In this document: positions 1 through 6,588 of the stretch, piece by piece
Layout of the letters: every line of letters starts with the position of its first letter
Numbering within the stretch: the first letter of the stretch is position 1
From: an uncultured Clostridium sp.
GTDB lineage: Bacteria > Bacillota > Clostridia > Lachnospirales > Lachnospiraceae
Reading direction: 5' to 3'
DNA: 8,478 nucleotides
Assembly (NCBI GenBank): GCA_958349075.1
Contig: CATWBR010000181.1
Span: 1-8,478 of the forward strand
Program-made: the position numbers and the translations under genes
Notes under the pieces: generated by a model
Databases searched by the model: none
What the model was told of the DNA's origin: nothing
Seen by the model: the letters and a program-made list of their open reading frames with translations, nothing else

Positions 1-1
1 A

Positions 2-865
2 AATAATTTTGATCTCCAGCAAATCGCCGAATCCGGACAGTGTTTCCGCATGAACCGCCTGGGCCCCGGCAGATATTCGGCAGTGAGCGGCAGCCGCTAT
101 GTGGAAGTCGTACAGGAGGAGCAGACATTCCAATTCCACTGTTCCGATGAGGATTTTCCCTTCTGGCTCCATTACTTTGATCTTGAAACAGACTACGGCG
201 CCATTATTTCCTCTGTCAGGAAACACGATGTTTACCTTCAGGAAGCCGCCCGTGCGGGCAGCGGTATACGCATTTTAAAACAGGATGCCTGGGAAATGAC
301 AGTCACCTTCATTATCTCCCAGCAGCGTACCATCCCCAGGATCAGGGAGGCCGTAGAAAACTTAAGCCGCCTGTATGGAGAGGAAAGACAAGCCCTGTCA
401 GCCTGTGGTGAACCCGTCATATACCATACATTTCCCACACCATCCCAATTAAAAAAGGCCTCCATAGAGGACCTTCAGTCATTGAAGCTGGGCTACCGGG
501 CCAGGTACATTCACCGCATCTGCCGTGACGCGGATGACAAAACCCTGGATCTTTCACTTCTTTCAGAAATGGATTATAAAAAAGCCATGGAATACCTGAC
601 CGGTTTCTATGGCATCGGGACTAAAGTGGCAAACTGCATCTGCCTCTTTGGCCTCCACCACGTAGAAGCATTTCCCGTGGATACCTGGATTCAGCAGATT
701 CTGATGAGACATTATTACAGAAAAAAGTATGACTCTGCTCCCAAAACCCGCCTGTACGAGATGATGGTACAGGATAACTTTGGAAAATACAAGGGGTGCG
801 CCGGAGTGATGCAGCAATATATATTTTACTATGAACGCACAGTGTTAAACGGGCGCAGTTCATAA
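2..865 (+). CDS. OGG1-type 8-oxoguanine DNA glycosylase/AP lyase, 5' end outside the window
   Basis: Base-excision repair enzyme that probably removes 8-oxoguanine and cleaves the abasic site. The open frame runs from base 2 without a stop, and its first residues (FDLQQIAESGQCFRMNR) match the N-terminal strand of the OGG1 family. The ATG at 50 is therefore internal and the true start lies to the left of the window. Numbered from that ATG, the helix-hairpin-helix GIGTKVANC contains K192, equivalent to the Schiff-base lysine of human OGG1 (K249), and VDTW contains D211, equivalent to the catalytic aspartate (D268). Near the end, AGVMQQYIFYYER resembles the C-terminal helix of clostridial OGG proteins. 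The frame ends TAA at 863-865, 27 bases from the end of the convergent transporter gene. An AlkA-like specificity is possible, but the TKVA lysine argues for a bifunctional OGG. Family call is firm; substrate is inferred. Confidence 0.9.
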   Translation, partial: NNFDLQQIAESGQCFRMNRLGPGRYSAVSGSRYVEVVQEEQTFQFHCSDEDFPFWLHYFDLETDYGAIISSVRKHDVYLQEAARAGSGIRILKQDAWEMTVTFIISQQRTIPRIREAVENLSRLYGEERQALSACGEPVIYHTFPTPSQLKKASIEDLQSLKLGYRARYIHRICRDADDKTLDLSLLSEMDYKKAMEYLTGFYGIGTKVANCICLFGLHHVEAFPVDTWIQQILMRHYYRKKYDSAPKTRLYEMMVQDNFGKYKGCAGVMQQYIFYYERTVLNGRSS

Positions 866-892
866 AACCTCCGCTGTTCCCGAGCCCTCGCC

Positions 893-1783
893 CTACAGAT
901 TCAGCAGAACCAGCGCCAGAAGTATCATCCCGCATCCATATATCTGCCGCTTTGTCATCTTATCCTTCAAAACCAGGACGCTCACAAAGCAGACAATCAG
1001 AATTGTACCTACACTGAAGCACGGGTAGGCAAGGTATGCGGGCAGCCTGGTGACCGCTGCCAAAAGCAGTGAAGTTGAGAAGTAGTTGGGAATGCCGACA
1101 AAGATACCACTGATAAAGTCCACCGCTTTCAGGCTTTTCTTCTCCCGGAACAGCTCGCCGAGCATTGGGATGAGACAGAGAACCAGGGCGGTCAGGAATG
1201 TATAGAATAAAAACAGCGCGTCAAACCGGCGTTCACCGATATGTTCAAATACCTTTGACATCCCGTCTCCCGCTCCGCTGAATAGAAACAGCACAAGGAG
1301 GGCCATCTTTGCAGATGCCCCTCCTTTTCCCTTTTCAAGGTTAATCACAAGAATAGCCGCCACGACCAGGGCCATTCCCGCCGTCTGAAGAACCGTCGGC
1401 CTCTCGTTCAAGAAGAGAATACTGGCCGCCACGGGCAGCATAATCCCCAGTTTTGCAAAGGCGGAAGACAGAACGGCACCGTTTTTCCTGATGCTGTACT
1501 GTAAAAACAGCAGAGAGCCCAGAAAAAAGATTCCATTCAAAATTCCGGCCGCTATGGCTGTCGTCATCGCCGCCTTCAACCCGGGATCTCCGGCAGATGA
1601 CGTCATCAGGAACTTTGCTGTCGGAACTAACTGTTTCTCCGGGAGCAGTAGGAAGGCCACCACGGTACAGGTCACATAATTTCCCATCAGGATTGCATAT
1701 TTATTGCTGCTGTACTCTTCGCTCAGGCGCAGCGCCACGGCCATGGATGCGCTGCAGAGCACCGCCAGTATCAGGTAAATCAT
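893..1783 (-). CDS. EamA/DMT-superfamily transporter, ten membrane helices
   Basis: A 296-residue integral membrane protein, almost entirely hydrophobic segments separated by short charged loops. About ten helices can be counted (approximately residues 1-19, 31-48, 70-92, 104-126, 131-149, 159-180, 190-209, 224-248, 252-273, 280-296), the usual DMT arrangement of two five-helix repeats. Helix 4 is followed by FLNERPT, and helix 9 by VLVLKDKMTKRQ, both typical of EamA halves (a hydrophobic helix, then charged residues, then a new helix). The family exports or imports small metabolites, amino acids or nucleotide precursors; nothing here fixes the substrate. The ATG at 1781-1783 directly follows the TAA of the radical SAM gene (1784-1786), so translation is probably coupled. 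A weak AGGGG lies 11 bases upstream, inside that gene. It could be related to a paired-small-resistance type carrier, but the length fits the full-size DMT class. Confidence 0.87.
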   Translation of the reverse strand: MIYLILAVLCSASMAVALRLSEEYSSNKYAILMGNYVTCTVVAFLLLPEKQLVPTAKFLMTSSAGDPGLKAAMTTAIAAGILNGIFFLGSLLFLQYSIRKNGAVLSSAFAKLGIMLPVAASILFLNERPTVLQTAGMALVVAAILVINLEKGKGGASAKMALLVLFLFSGAGDGMSKVFEHIGERRFDALFLFYTFLTALVLCLIPMLGELFREKKSLKAVDFISGIFVGIPNYFSTSLLLAAVTRLPAYLAYPCFSVGTILIVCFVSVLVLKDKMTKRQIYGCGMILLALVLLNL

Positions 1784-2659
1784 TTATAATAAGTCCCCTG
1801 TCTCTCTGAATCTTCTGTAATGCCTGCTCTCCTTCGCCTTTTCAAGGGTTTCAAGCATTTCAGGAATGTCCCCGTTCAAATCCCCGGCCAGGACGACATA
1901 GTTGGATGCATGGTTCGTGCGGAACACGGTACCCGGAGAATCCACATTTTCCAGGAATATCTTCATCTCATCCATAATCTCATCCGCCGTGATGCGCTCG
2001 AAGCGCCCTTCCACAACATCGTCGTACATCGGTGTGCCCTCGTAGAGACGGAGCGTCAGGAAAGAAGCGAATTCCGGATTCATCTCGGAAATAAGCTTTG
2101 CACAGGAAAGCGCGTGTTCCCTCACCTTTTTCCGGCCTCCGAGACCCGAAATCAGCGTTACCGAAGTGGCAATTCCACACCGTTTTAATTTCTGTCCCGC
2201 ATCAATTACTTCCCGGGCCGTCACTCCCTTGTGAATGGATTCAAGGATTTCATCGTCTCCTGTCTCCGCGCCGACATAGACGATGCCAAGTCCTGCTTCC
2301 TTAAGCTGTCTCAGTTCATCCTCGGATTTTCGCAGAATATCCTGCGCCGTTCCGTAAGAGGCAACTCTTGTCACATTGGGGAACAGGCGCCTGACGGCGT
2401 CCAGGATCGTAAGCAGATCTTCCGTCTTCATAATCAGGGCGTCCCCGTCGGCAAGAAATACCTTCTTTACATAGGCCGCGTATGCGTCATGGGCTTCCTG
2501 AAGATCCGCCATAATCTCCTCCATCCTGCGGACACGGAACTGTTTTTCCTTGTACATATTGCAGAATGTGCAGGTATTGTGCGCACAGCCGATCGTCACC
2601 TGGACAATCAGGCTCCTGGCCTCACTCGGGGGTCTGTATACAACGCCTTCATATATCAT
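1784..2659 (-). CDS. Radical SAM protein with a CX4CX2C cluster motif
   Basis: A 291-residue radical S-adenosylmethionine enzyme of unknown substrate. The cluster-binding cysteines are C25, C30 and C33 in GCAHNTCTFCNMY, a CX4CX2C spacing rather than the usual CX3CX2C. Downstream are the expected barrel elements: FLADGDAL (68-75), YGTAQDIL (102-109), the SAM-contacting GAETGDDEIL (130-139), and an ISGLGG segment near 170. The C-terminal third has RLYEGTPMYDD and FRTNHASNY, reminiscent of YgiQ/HemN-like COG1032 proteins. It has no extra cysteine-rich SPASM or B12 domain. The ATG at 2657-2659 is chosen because AAGGAG (2670-2675) sits 10 bases upstream. It lies 97 bases after the metallophosphoesterase stop and abuts the transporter gene with no gap, so those two probably act in a shared process, for example making and moving one metabolite (inference). 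Confidence 0.9.
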   Translation of the reverse strand: MIYEGVVYRPPSEARSLIVQVTIGCAHNTCTFCNMYKEKQFRVRRMEEIMADLQEAHDAYAAYVKKVFLADGDALIMKTEDLLTILDAVRRLFPNVTRVASYGTAQDILRKSEDELRQLKEAGLGIVYVGAETGDDEILESIHKGVTAREVIDAGQKLKRCGIATSVTLISGLGGRKKVREHALSCAKLISEMNPEFASFLTLRLYEGTPMYDDVVEGRFERITADEIMDEMKIFLENVDSPGTVFRTNHASNYVVLAGDLNGDIPEMLETLEKAKESRHYRRFRETGDLL

Positions 2660-2669
2660 AATCCTATCA

Positions 2670-2675
2670 CTCCTT
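2670..2675 (-). promoter_or_regulatory. Ribosome binding site of the radical SAM gene
   Basis: On the minus strand AAGGAG precedes the ATG at 2657-2659 by 10 bases. It settles the start of the radical SAM gene, since no other in-frame start nearby has such a site. Confidence 0.75.
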
Positions 2676-2687
2676 ATCTGTCACTGT

Positions 2688-2709
2688 CCGGTAACGATTC
2701 CTTACCCGG
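2688..2709. repeat. Small imperfect hairpin between metallophosphoesterase and radical SAM genes
   Basis: CCGGTAA (2688-2694) can pair with TTACCCGG (2702-2709) with one bulged base and a seven-base loop. On the minus strand no T-run follows, so it is not an intrinsic terminator for the upstream gene. On the plus strand it is followed only by CATTTTC and no plus gene needs terminating. It may be a minor structure in the 97-base leader of the radical SAM gene; nothing else is evident in that gap. Confidence 0.3.
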
Positions 2710-2757
2710 CATTTTCATTCACTTTACAACCTGTGTCCCATTCTCCCGATTTCCGGG

Positions 2758-4422
2758 CTATGGGGCATCCCGTTCCACACGTTCGTCTCCCGCACTTCCT
2801 TCTTCCGCACGTTTGTCTTTCGTACTTCCTTCTTCCGCGGTTTCTTCCTCCCGGATCCATTCCGGGAAGTCCTTACCGGCGGTAAGGCTCAGGGAATTGT
2901 GATCTTTCTTCGTGTCTTTAAGTATTGCGCTGAGGCGGTCAAACCATTTGGTGGATCCCAGATAACGTTCCCAGTAAAAATAGGTCCTGCTGCTCTTCAC
3001 TTTGGACGCGCTGATCGGAGTTCCCGAGCAATAGGCGCTGTTCAGAGTGCCGTAAAGCTCCGCCATCTCCAGTTTTCTCTCCTCGGGTATGGTTTCCAGC
3101 CCCTTAAATGTCTGGCTGCTGATTGTCTCTATCAAAAACCGGCTGCTGTACTCCTTAAAGTTGAGCAGATTCGGGTCTTCCTCCTGATAGCGCTCCGCCC
3201 AGCCGGAAATATCCACTTCTTTTGTATGATAACGGAAACTGCCGTCTTCTGTCCAGTTAATAATTCCATACTGGCAGGGCGGGATGGCAAGGGAGGAGGA
3301 AACAATCTCATAAATTCCGTATTTCCCTTCATTCAGCGGGCTTTCCACATTCTTTTTTACTCTCTGCAGGTGAAGGTGCCCGCTTATGTAAATCGGAAGC
3401 TTATACTCTTCCAGAAGACGCACGACTTCCCTGTAGTTTTCCAGTGTGCACTCCTCCGGGTAGAGGGTGCTCTCCTTAAGCAGGTTGTGATGCGCCACGG
3501 GAATTACCATGGCCCCGGCCTCTTTCGCCGCCTCAAGCTGCTCCCTCATCCAGACAAGGGTTGTATCCTTGATCCTGCCTCCGGTCTCATGGACGGGTTC
3601 ATAAATGCATGAATCCAGCATCATCATCCAGTAACGGTCATCCAGCCTGTAAAGATAGCTTAAAGAATCCTTATCCCTGGACGACGCCTGGTCATAGCCG
3701 AACTCATGGTAAATATCGTAAAAGCCCCGGGCATCTACGCCCTCGGCCGTCTCTTTCTTATCGTCAAAATAAGTGGCTGCCCACGGATGGTTGATATCGT
3801 GGTTACCCGGTATAACAAGAACCGGGATCCCGGCATCCTGCACCCTCTTAAGTTTCTTCGCCAGCTCCTGGTGGTTCACCTTCTCACCATTCTGGGAAAT
3901 ATCCCCGCTCAGGATCAGTACGGACGGTTTCTGCTTCAGAACCTCTTCCAGAAAAGCATCGGCAATCACATCCAGATACGGTACCACCGTTCCGTCGTTC
4001 CACTCCGTATAAGTGTCCAGAGATTCCCTGAAATCCGTCATCTTGGGAGACTGGTAGTGTAAATCCGACGCAACAATCATCGTAGGAGGACGGTATGGCT
4101 CTTCTTTGGCCTCAGTCTCCTGCCCGGCCGTATCGCCCCCTAAAGGGCGCCCTTTTTGTGTTCCGGCGCCGGTCCCCCGGTGCTCCGAATCTGTCCCGGT
4201 TTCCGTGCTCTCCGGCGTTTCCCCGGTTCCTGCACTCTCCTTTTCGCCTGCCGTATTTCCCGTACTTTCTTCTATCTGCTCTCCGCTGCTTCCGTATATG
4301 GTCTGTTCTTCCCCTTTTTTACCGAAATCGGGAACAAACTTTACCACCAGTACGAGAACCGCAAGAAGCAGCAACAGTTCTGCCGCATAGACGAGCAGAG
4401 ACATCTTTCTCCATTTTCTCAT
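2758..4422 (-). CDS. Membrane-anchored extracytoplasmic calcineurin-like metallophosphoesterase
   Basis: A 554-residue protein with a basic N-terminus (MRKWRK), one hydrophobic segment at about 8-27 acting as signal anchor, a Gly/Thr/Glu/Ser-rich linker from about 34 to 112, and then a calcineurin-like phosphoesterase domain from about 113 to 400. All metal-site motifs are present: D120 and H122 in SDLHY, GD at 173-174, GNHD at 206-209, AHH at 310-312, and GHLH at 348-351. A helical region follows (about 430-515) and the protein ends in a charged tail with a repeated decapeptide. The predicted topology puts the enzyme outside the membrane, where it may hydrolyse phosphodiesters or phosphomonoesters of nucleotides, lipids or wall polymers; the substrate is unknown. 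It is longer than CpdA-type enzymes because of linker and tail. The ATG (4420-4422) lies 6 bases after the ATPase stop, with AGAGG of its site inside the ATPase gene, so co-translation is likely. Confidence 0.9.
   Translation of the reverse strand: MRKWRKMSLLVYAAELLLLLAVLVLVVKFVPDFGKKGEEQTIYGSSGEQIEESTGNTAGEKESAGTGETPESTETGTDSEHRGTGAGTQKGRPLGGDTAGQETEAKEEPYRPPTMIVASDLHYQSPKMTDFRESLDTYTEWNDGTVVPYLDVIADAFLEEVLKQKPSVLILSGDISQNGEKVNHQELAKKLKRVQDAGIPVLVIPGNHDINHPWAATYFDDKKETAEGVDARGFYDIYHEFGYDQASSRDKDSLSYLYRLDDRYWMMMLDSCIYEPVHETGGRIKDTTLVWMREQLEAAKEAGAMVIPVAHHNLLKESTLYPEECTLENYREVVRLLEEYKLPIYISGHLHLQRVKKNVESPLNEGKYGIYEIVSSSLAIPPCQYGIINWTEDGSFRYHTKEVDISGWAERYQEEDPNLLNFKEYSSRFLIETISSQTFKGLETIPEERKLEMAELYGTLNSAYCSGTPISASKVKSSRTYFYWERYLGSTKWFDRLSAILKDTKKDHNSLSLTAGKDFPEWIREEETAEEGSTKDKRAEEGSAGDERVERDAP
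2779..2838 (-). repeat. Two 30-bp tandem repeats coding the phosphoesterase tail
   Basis: Two adjacent 30-base copies (2779-2808 and 2809-2838), about 25 of 30 bases alike by eye, encode residues 529-538 (AEEGSTKDKR) and 539-548 (AEEGSAGDER) just before the end VERDAP. The unit is a multiple of three, so copy changes would lengthen or shorten the charged tail without breaking the frame. Confidence 0.8.
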
Positions 4423-4428
4423 TCTTTA

Positions 4429-5946
4429 TTATGTCCTCTGTGCCAGTCTTTGTCTGATGTCACTCTCCCTGTCCTCAAACAGGAGATTTTTATTGTACTC
4501 ATAATAACGCTCACATCTGTTTTCCCTTAAAAAATCCACACTGTAATAATTTGTATTCAGCTCCGTCACAAAAATGACCATCTCCTGCCCCGCGGCAAAG
4601 GCTGCCTCCATAAAATCAAAACCGTGTTCCAGCATCGTAAGGGCTGTCTCCGACATCGTGTCGTATTCCCGGGCTTCTTCCCCGAACAGCTCCCTGACTT
4701 TTGAGAAACCTTCCCCGCCGGAAACGATGTGTTCTTTCTCCAGCGTCAGGGCGTAGTCCTGCAGTTTCTCAGCCACGTCCCGGTTAAGGTGTTCTTCTCT
4801 TCTGGCAATCAACCCTGCTTTGTGCCGTTTTTCCAGATCGGAAAGCTTATCCGCCGCCAGGGTTTCAAGCAGCGAAGCGGCATGATCCGTCCCTGTCTCC
4901 GTCTCTTCCGCCATCTGTCTGAACTTGCCCAGCTCTTCCCTAAGAAGCTCCAGATACCGGCCCTTCAGGTAAATATCCCTGAATCTTCCGTTCAAATGGG
5001 ACAGGACGAGGCTCACAACGCTGAATCTCTCATCAAAAGGCGCGCCCGCCACACGGCGCACCATCTCCGTATCCGGCTTCCCGGAGAGGATCCGTTCGAT
5101 TTGGTAATCTGTTTTATACTTACTGTAAAGCTCCAGGTAATTGGCGAAATCCTTCGCTATTCCCGGATGTTCAATATACTGATATATGACGTCCCTGTCA
5201 ACCGTTTTTCCGAGTTTTTCATATATTTCCAGAAAACGGGCGAGATCTTCCCAGCCCCTCGGCGTCGCAAAACGTTTGCCGTCCACGGTTGTCTCTATCC
5301 TGTAAAAATGTTCGGGCCTGGCTTCCAGATAAGCGGTTACCGCCGGATGGATATCGGTCATGAACGCATATTCTTTCCAGACTTTGTAATCCGCCTCCAC
5401 ATCGATTTTCTTAATCCTGTCCAGGGTTGCAATATCAAACTCCCTGACGGATTTATTATACTCCGGCGGGTTTCCGGCCGTCACGATAATCCAGCCGTCG
5501 GGAATTCTGTGGTTTCCGAATGTCTTGCACTGAAGAAACTGGAGCATCATCGGCGCCAGCGTCTCGGAAACGCAGTTGATCTCATCGATAAAAAGAATCC
5601 CTTCCTGAAGACCAGTCTCCTCCATCCTGTCGTAAATAGAGGCCACGATCTCACTCATCGTGTACTCCGTCACGGAGCATGGCTGGCCGGCGTATTCTTT
5701 CTCCACAATATAAGGAAGACCGATGGCGCTCTGCCTTGTGTGGTGCGTAATGGTATAGGAGACAAGTCCCACCTGGCATTCCCTGGCAATCTGCTCCATA
5801 ATCTGGGTTTTTCCGATTCCCGGAGGCCCCATCAAAAGAACCGGCCTCTGCCGGATGGCAGGGAGCAGATACTCCCCCCGTCCATCCTTCAAAAGATACG
5901 CTTCGATGCAATTTTTAATTTCTTCCTTTGCCCGCTTGATATTCAT
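4429..5946 (-). CDS. MoxR-type AAA+ ATPase
   Basis: A 505-residue AAA+ ATPase of the MoxR/AAA_5 type. Walker A is GPPGIGKT (40-47), Walker B ILFIDE (117-122) followed by IN, sensor 1 is N159 in TAGNPPEYN, a DR pair at 176-177 occupies the place of the arginine finger, and R230 in TPRGWEDL fits sensor 2. From about residue 270 the protein is helical and charged, with a possible coiled coil around 365-410; I recognise no further domain. MoxR ATPases form rings and work with a VWA-domain partner to remodel or metallate a client protein in the cytoplasm. That partner is encoded two genes upstream (6589-7932). The start ATG 5944-5946 has GGTGA 6 bases upstream. The stop lies 6 bases before the phosphoesterase start. 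A dyad sits in the 98-base gap ahead of it. Function of the pair here is inferred from the family; client unknown. Confidence 0.92.
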   Translation of the reverse strand: MNIKRAKEEIKNCIEAYLLKDGRGEYLLPAIRQRPVLLMGPPGIGKTQIMEQIARECQVGLVSYTITHHTRQSAIGLPYIVEKEYAGQPCSVTEYTMSEIVASIYDRMEETGLQEGILFIDEINCVSETLAPMMLQFLQCKTFGNHRIPDGWIIVTAGNPPEYNKSVREFDIATLDRIKKIDVEADYKVWKEYAFMTDIHPAVTAYLEARPEHFYRIETTVDGKRFATPRGWEDLARFLEIYEKLGKTVDRDVIYQYIEHPGIAKDFANYLELYSKYKTDYQIERILSGKPDTEMVRRVAGAPFDERFSVVSLVLSHLNGRFRDIYLKGRYLELLREELGKFRQMAEETETGTDHAASLLETLAADKLSDLEKRHKAGLIARREEHLNRDVAEKLQDYALTLEKEHIVSGGEGFSKVRELFGEEAREYDTMSETALTMLEHGFDFMEAAFAAGQEMVIFVTELNTNYYSVDFLRENRCERYYEYNKNLLFEDRESDIRQRLAQRT

Positions 5947-5987
5947 GTCACATCACCCGTTTATGTTGGTCTGTATTACCTGCTCCC

Positions 5988-6034
5988 GGATGCACTTACG
6001 CGGAGGGTTTTCACCGTTTCCTTTCTGTGCATCC
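5988..6034. repeat. Spaced perfect 8-bp inverted repeat ahead of the ATPase gene
   Basis: GGATGCAC (5988-5995) and GTGCATCC (6027-6034) are exact reverse complements separated by 31 bases. They lie in the 98-base gap, starting about 10 bases after the flavoprotein stop in the direction of transcription and ending 41 bases before the ATPase ATG. No T-run follows on the minus strand, so this is not a standard terminator. It could be a protein-binding dyad or an RNA stem that sets the relative expression of the two genes. I found no convincing -35/-10 promoter in the gap. Confidence 0.5.
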
Positions 6035-6044
6035 CTGTTCCGGT

Positions 6045-6536
6045 TTAGCCGTGATGCTTAGCCGGAATGTTACTTTTTCCCGTCATCTCTTCTACTTCAA
6101 GTTTAAAAACATTTGTTTTTTCCACAATCCTCGGGTCAAATTCAAATGCTTCGCTTTCCCTGTCGTACTGGCGCATAATCAGATTCAGGGCCTCATACTT
6201 TTCTTCTGCATCCTCGACAACGTATGCCTTCCCCGTACCGCAGACGCTCATATAAAGCATAGTCGTCTTGCAGGCAGGCTCTTTTAATACCAGTTCTTCC
6301 TCTGCATACATGGAGAATGCGGCCCTGTTGTCGCATTTTATCCGTTCAAACTTTGTGCCTTCCCCGGCTCCGTGGAAATAGAGAACCGTTTTTCCGTCCT
6401 GGACGCCGGCTCCGAAATTGATGGGAATCACATAAGGATAGTCCTCTCCGGAAAATGCGAGACTGCACACACGGCATCTCTTTATTATTTCCATAATTTC
6501 AGTTTGATTCTCAATTCCCCTGTCTTTTCTTCTCAT
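6045..6536 (-). CDS. Nim-like / pyridoxamine 5'-phosphate oxidase-fold flavin protein
   Basis: A 163-residue protein of the split-barrel flavin-binding family that includes NimA nitroimidazole-resistance proteins (COG3467). The N-terminus (MRRKDRGI, then EIIKRCRVCSLAF) leads into a barrel strand and YPYVIPINFG, and then LYFHGAGEGTK at about 53-63, where the family has its FMN-site histidine. KCDNRAAFSMY follows, as in Nim proteins. Most members bind FMN or a related cofactor and reduce small molecules; many in Clostridia are uncharacterised and resistance should not be assumed. The start ATG (6534-6536) is supported by AAAGGAG (6546-6552) with 9 bases between. It sits between the VWA gene (52 bases upstream) and the MoxR gene (98 bases downstream) on the same strand, so it may be a redox component or a client of that pair (inference). 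Confidence 0.86.
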   Translation of the reverse strand: MRRKDRGIENQTEIMEIIKRCRVCSLAFSGEDYPYVIPINFGAGVQDGKTVLYFHGAGEGTKFERIKCDNRAAFSMYAEEELVLKEPACKTTMLYMSVCGTGKAYVVEDAEEKYEALNLIMRQYDRESEAFEFDPRIVEKTNVFKLEVEEMTGKSNIPAKHHG

Positions 6537-6545
6537 TTTTCGTTT

Positions 6546-6552
6546 CTCCTTT
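6546..6552 (-). promoter_or_regulatory. Ribosome binding site of the Nim-like gene
   Basis: AAAGGAG on the minus strand lies 9 bases before the ATG at 6534-6536, a strong and well-spaced site that fixes this start. Confidence 0.8.
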
Positions 6553-6559
6553 CATCCTG

Positions 6560-6586
6560 AATACCGCCGTTGCAGGCTCCGGTATT
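6560..6586. repeat. Perfect 7-bp hairpin between VWA and Nim-like genes
   Basis: AATACCG (6560-6566) pairs exactly with CGGTATT (6580-6586) around a 13-base spacer. It begins 2 bases after the VWA stop codon in transcription order and ends 7 bases before the Nim-like ribosome binding site. There is no following T-run, so it is unlikely to be an intrinsic terminator; an RNA-stabilising or processing element is possible. Confidence 0.45.
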
Positions 6587-6588
6587 GC

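Noticed and set aside
866..892. A bidirectional terminator between the converging glycosylase and transporter genes.
   Set aside because: The 27 bases show no inverted repeat and no T-run; termination must occur elsewhere or by another means.
2688..2720. Hairpin as an intrinsic terminator.
   Set aside because: On the minus strand no T-run follows the stem; on the plus strand the T-run is short and there is no gene to terminate.
2899..3612. A 237-codon plus-strand frame opposite the phosphoesterase.
   Set aside because: The minus-strand frame holds every metallophosphoesterase motif; the plus translation looks like noise with no domain or start signal.
5965..5980. A -10 like TAATAC on the minus strand ahead of the MoxR gene.
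   Set aside because: It matches TATAAT poorly, has no TG extension, and has nothing like TTGACA 17 bases upstream.
4729..6048. A 439-codon open frame on the plus strand opposite the MoxR gene.
   Set aside because: It is antisense to an ATPase with all catalytic motifs in order. Its translation shows no recognisable domain and it has no good ribosome site, so it is a shadow of codon bias on the other strand.
6045..6536. Calling the flavoprotein a nitroimidazole-resistance determinant.
   Set aside because: Family membership alone does not show this activity, and many Clostridia carry uncharacterised relatives.
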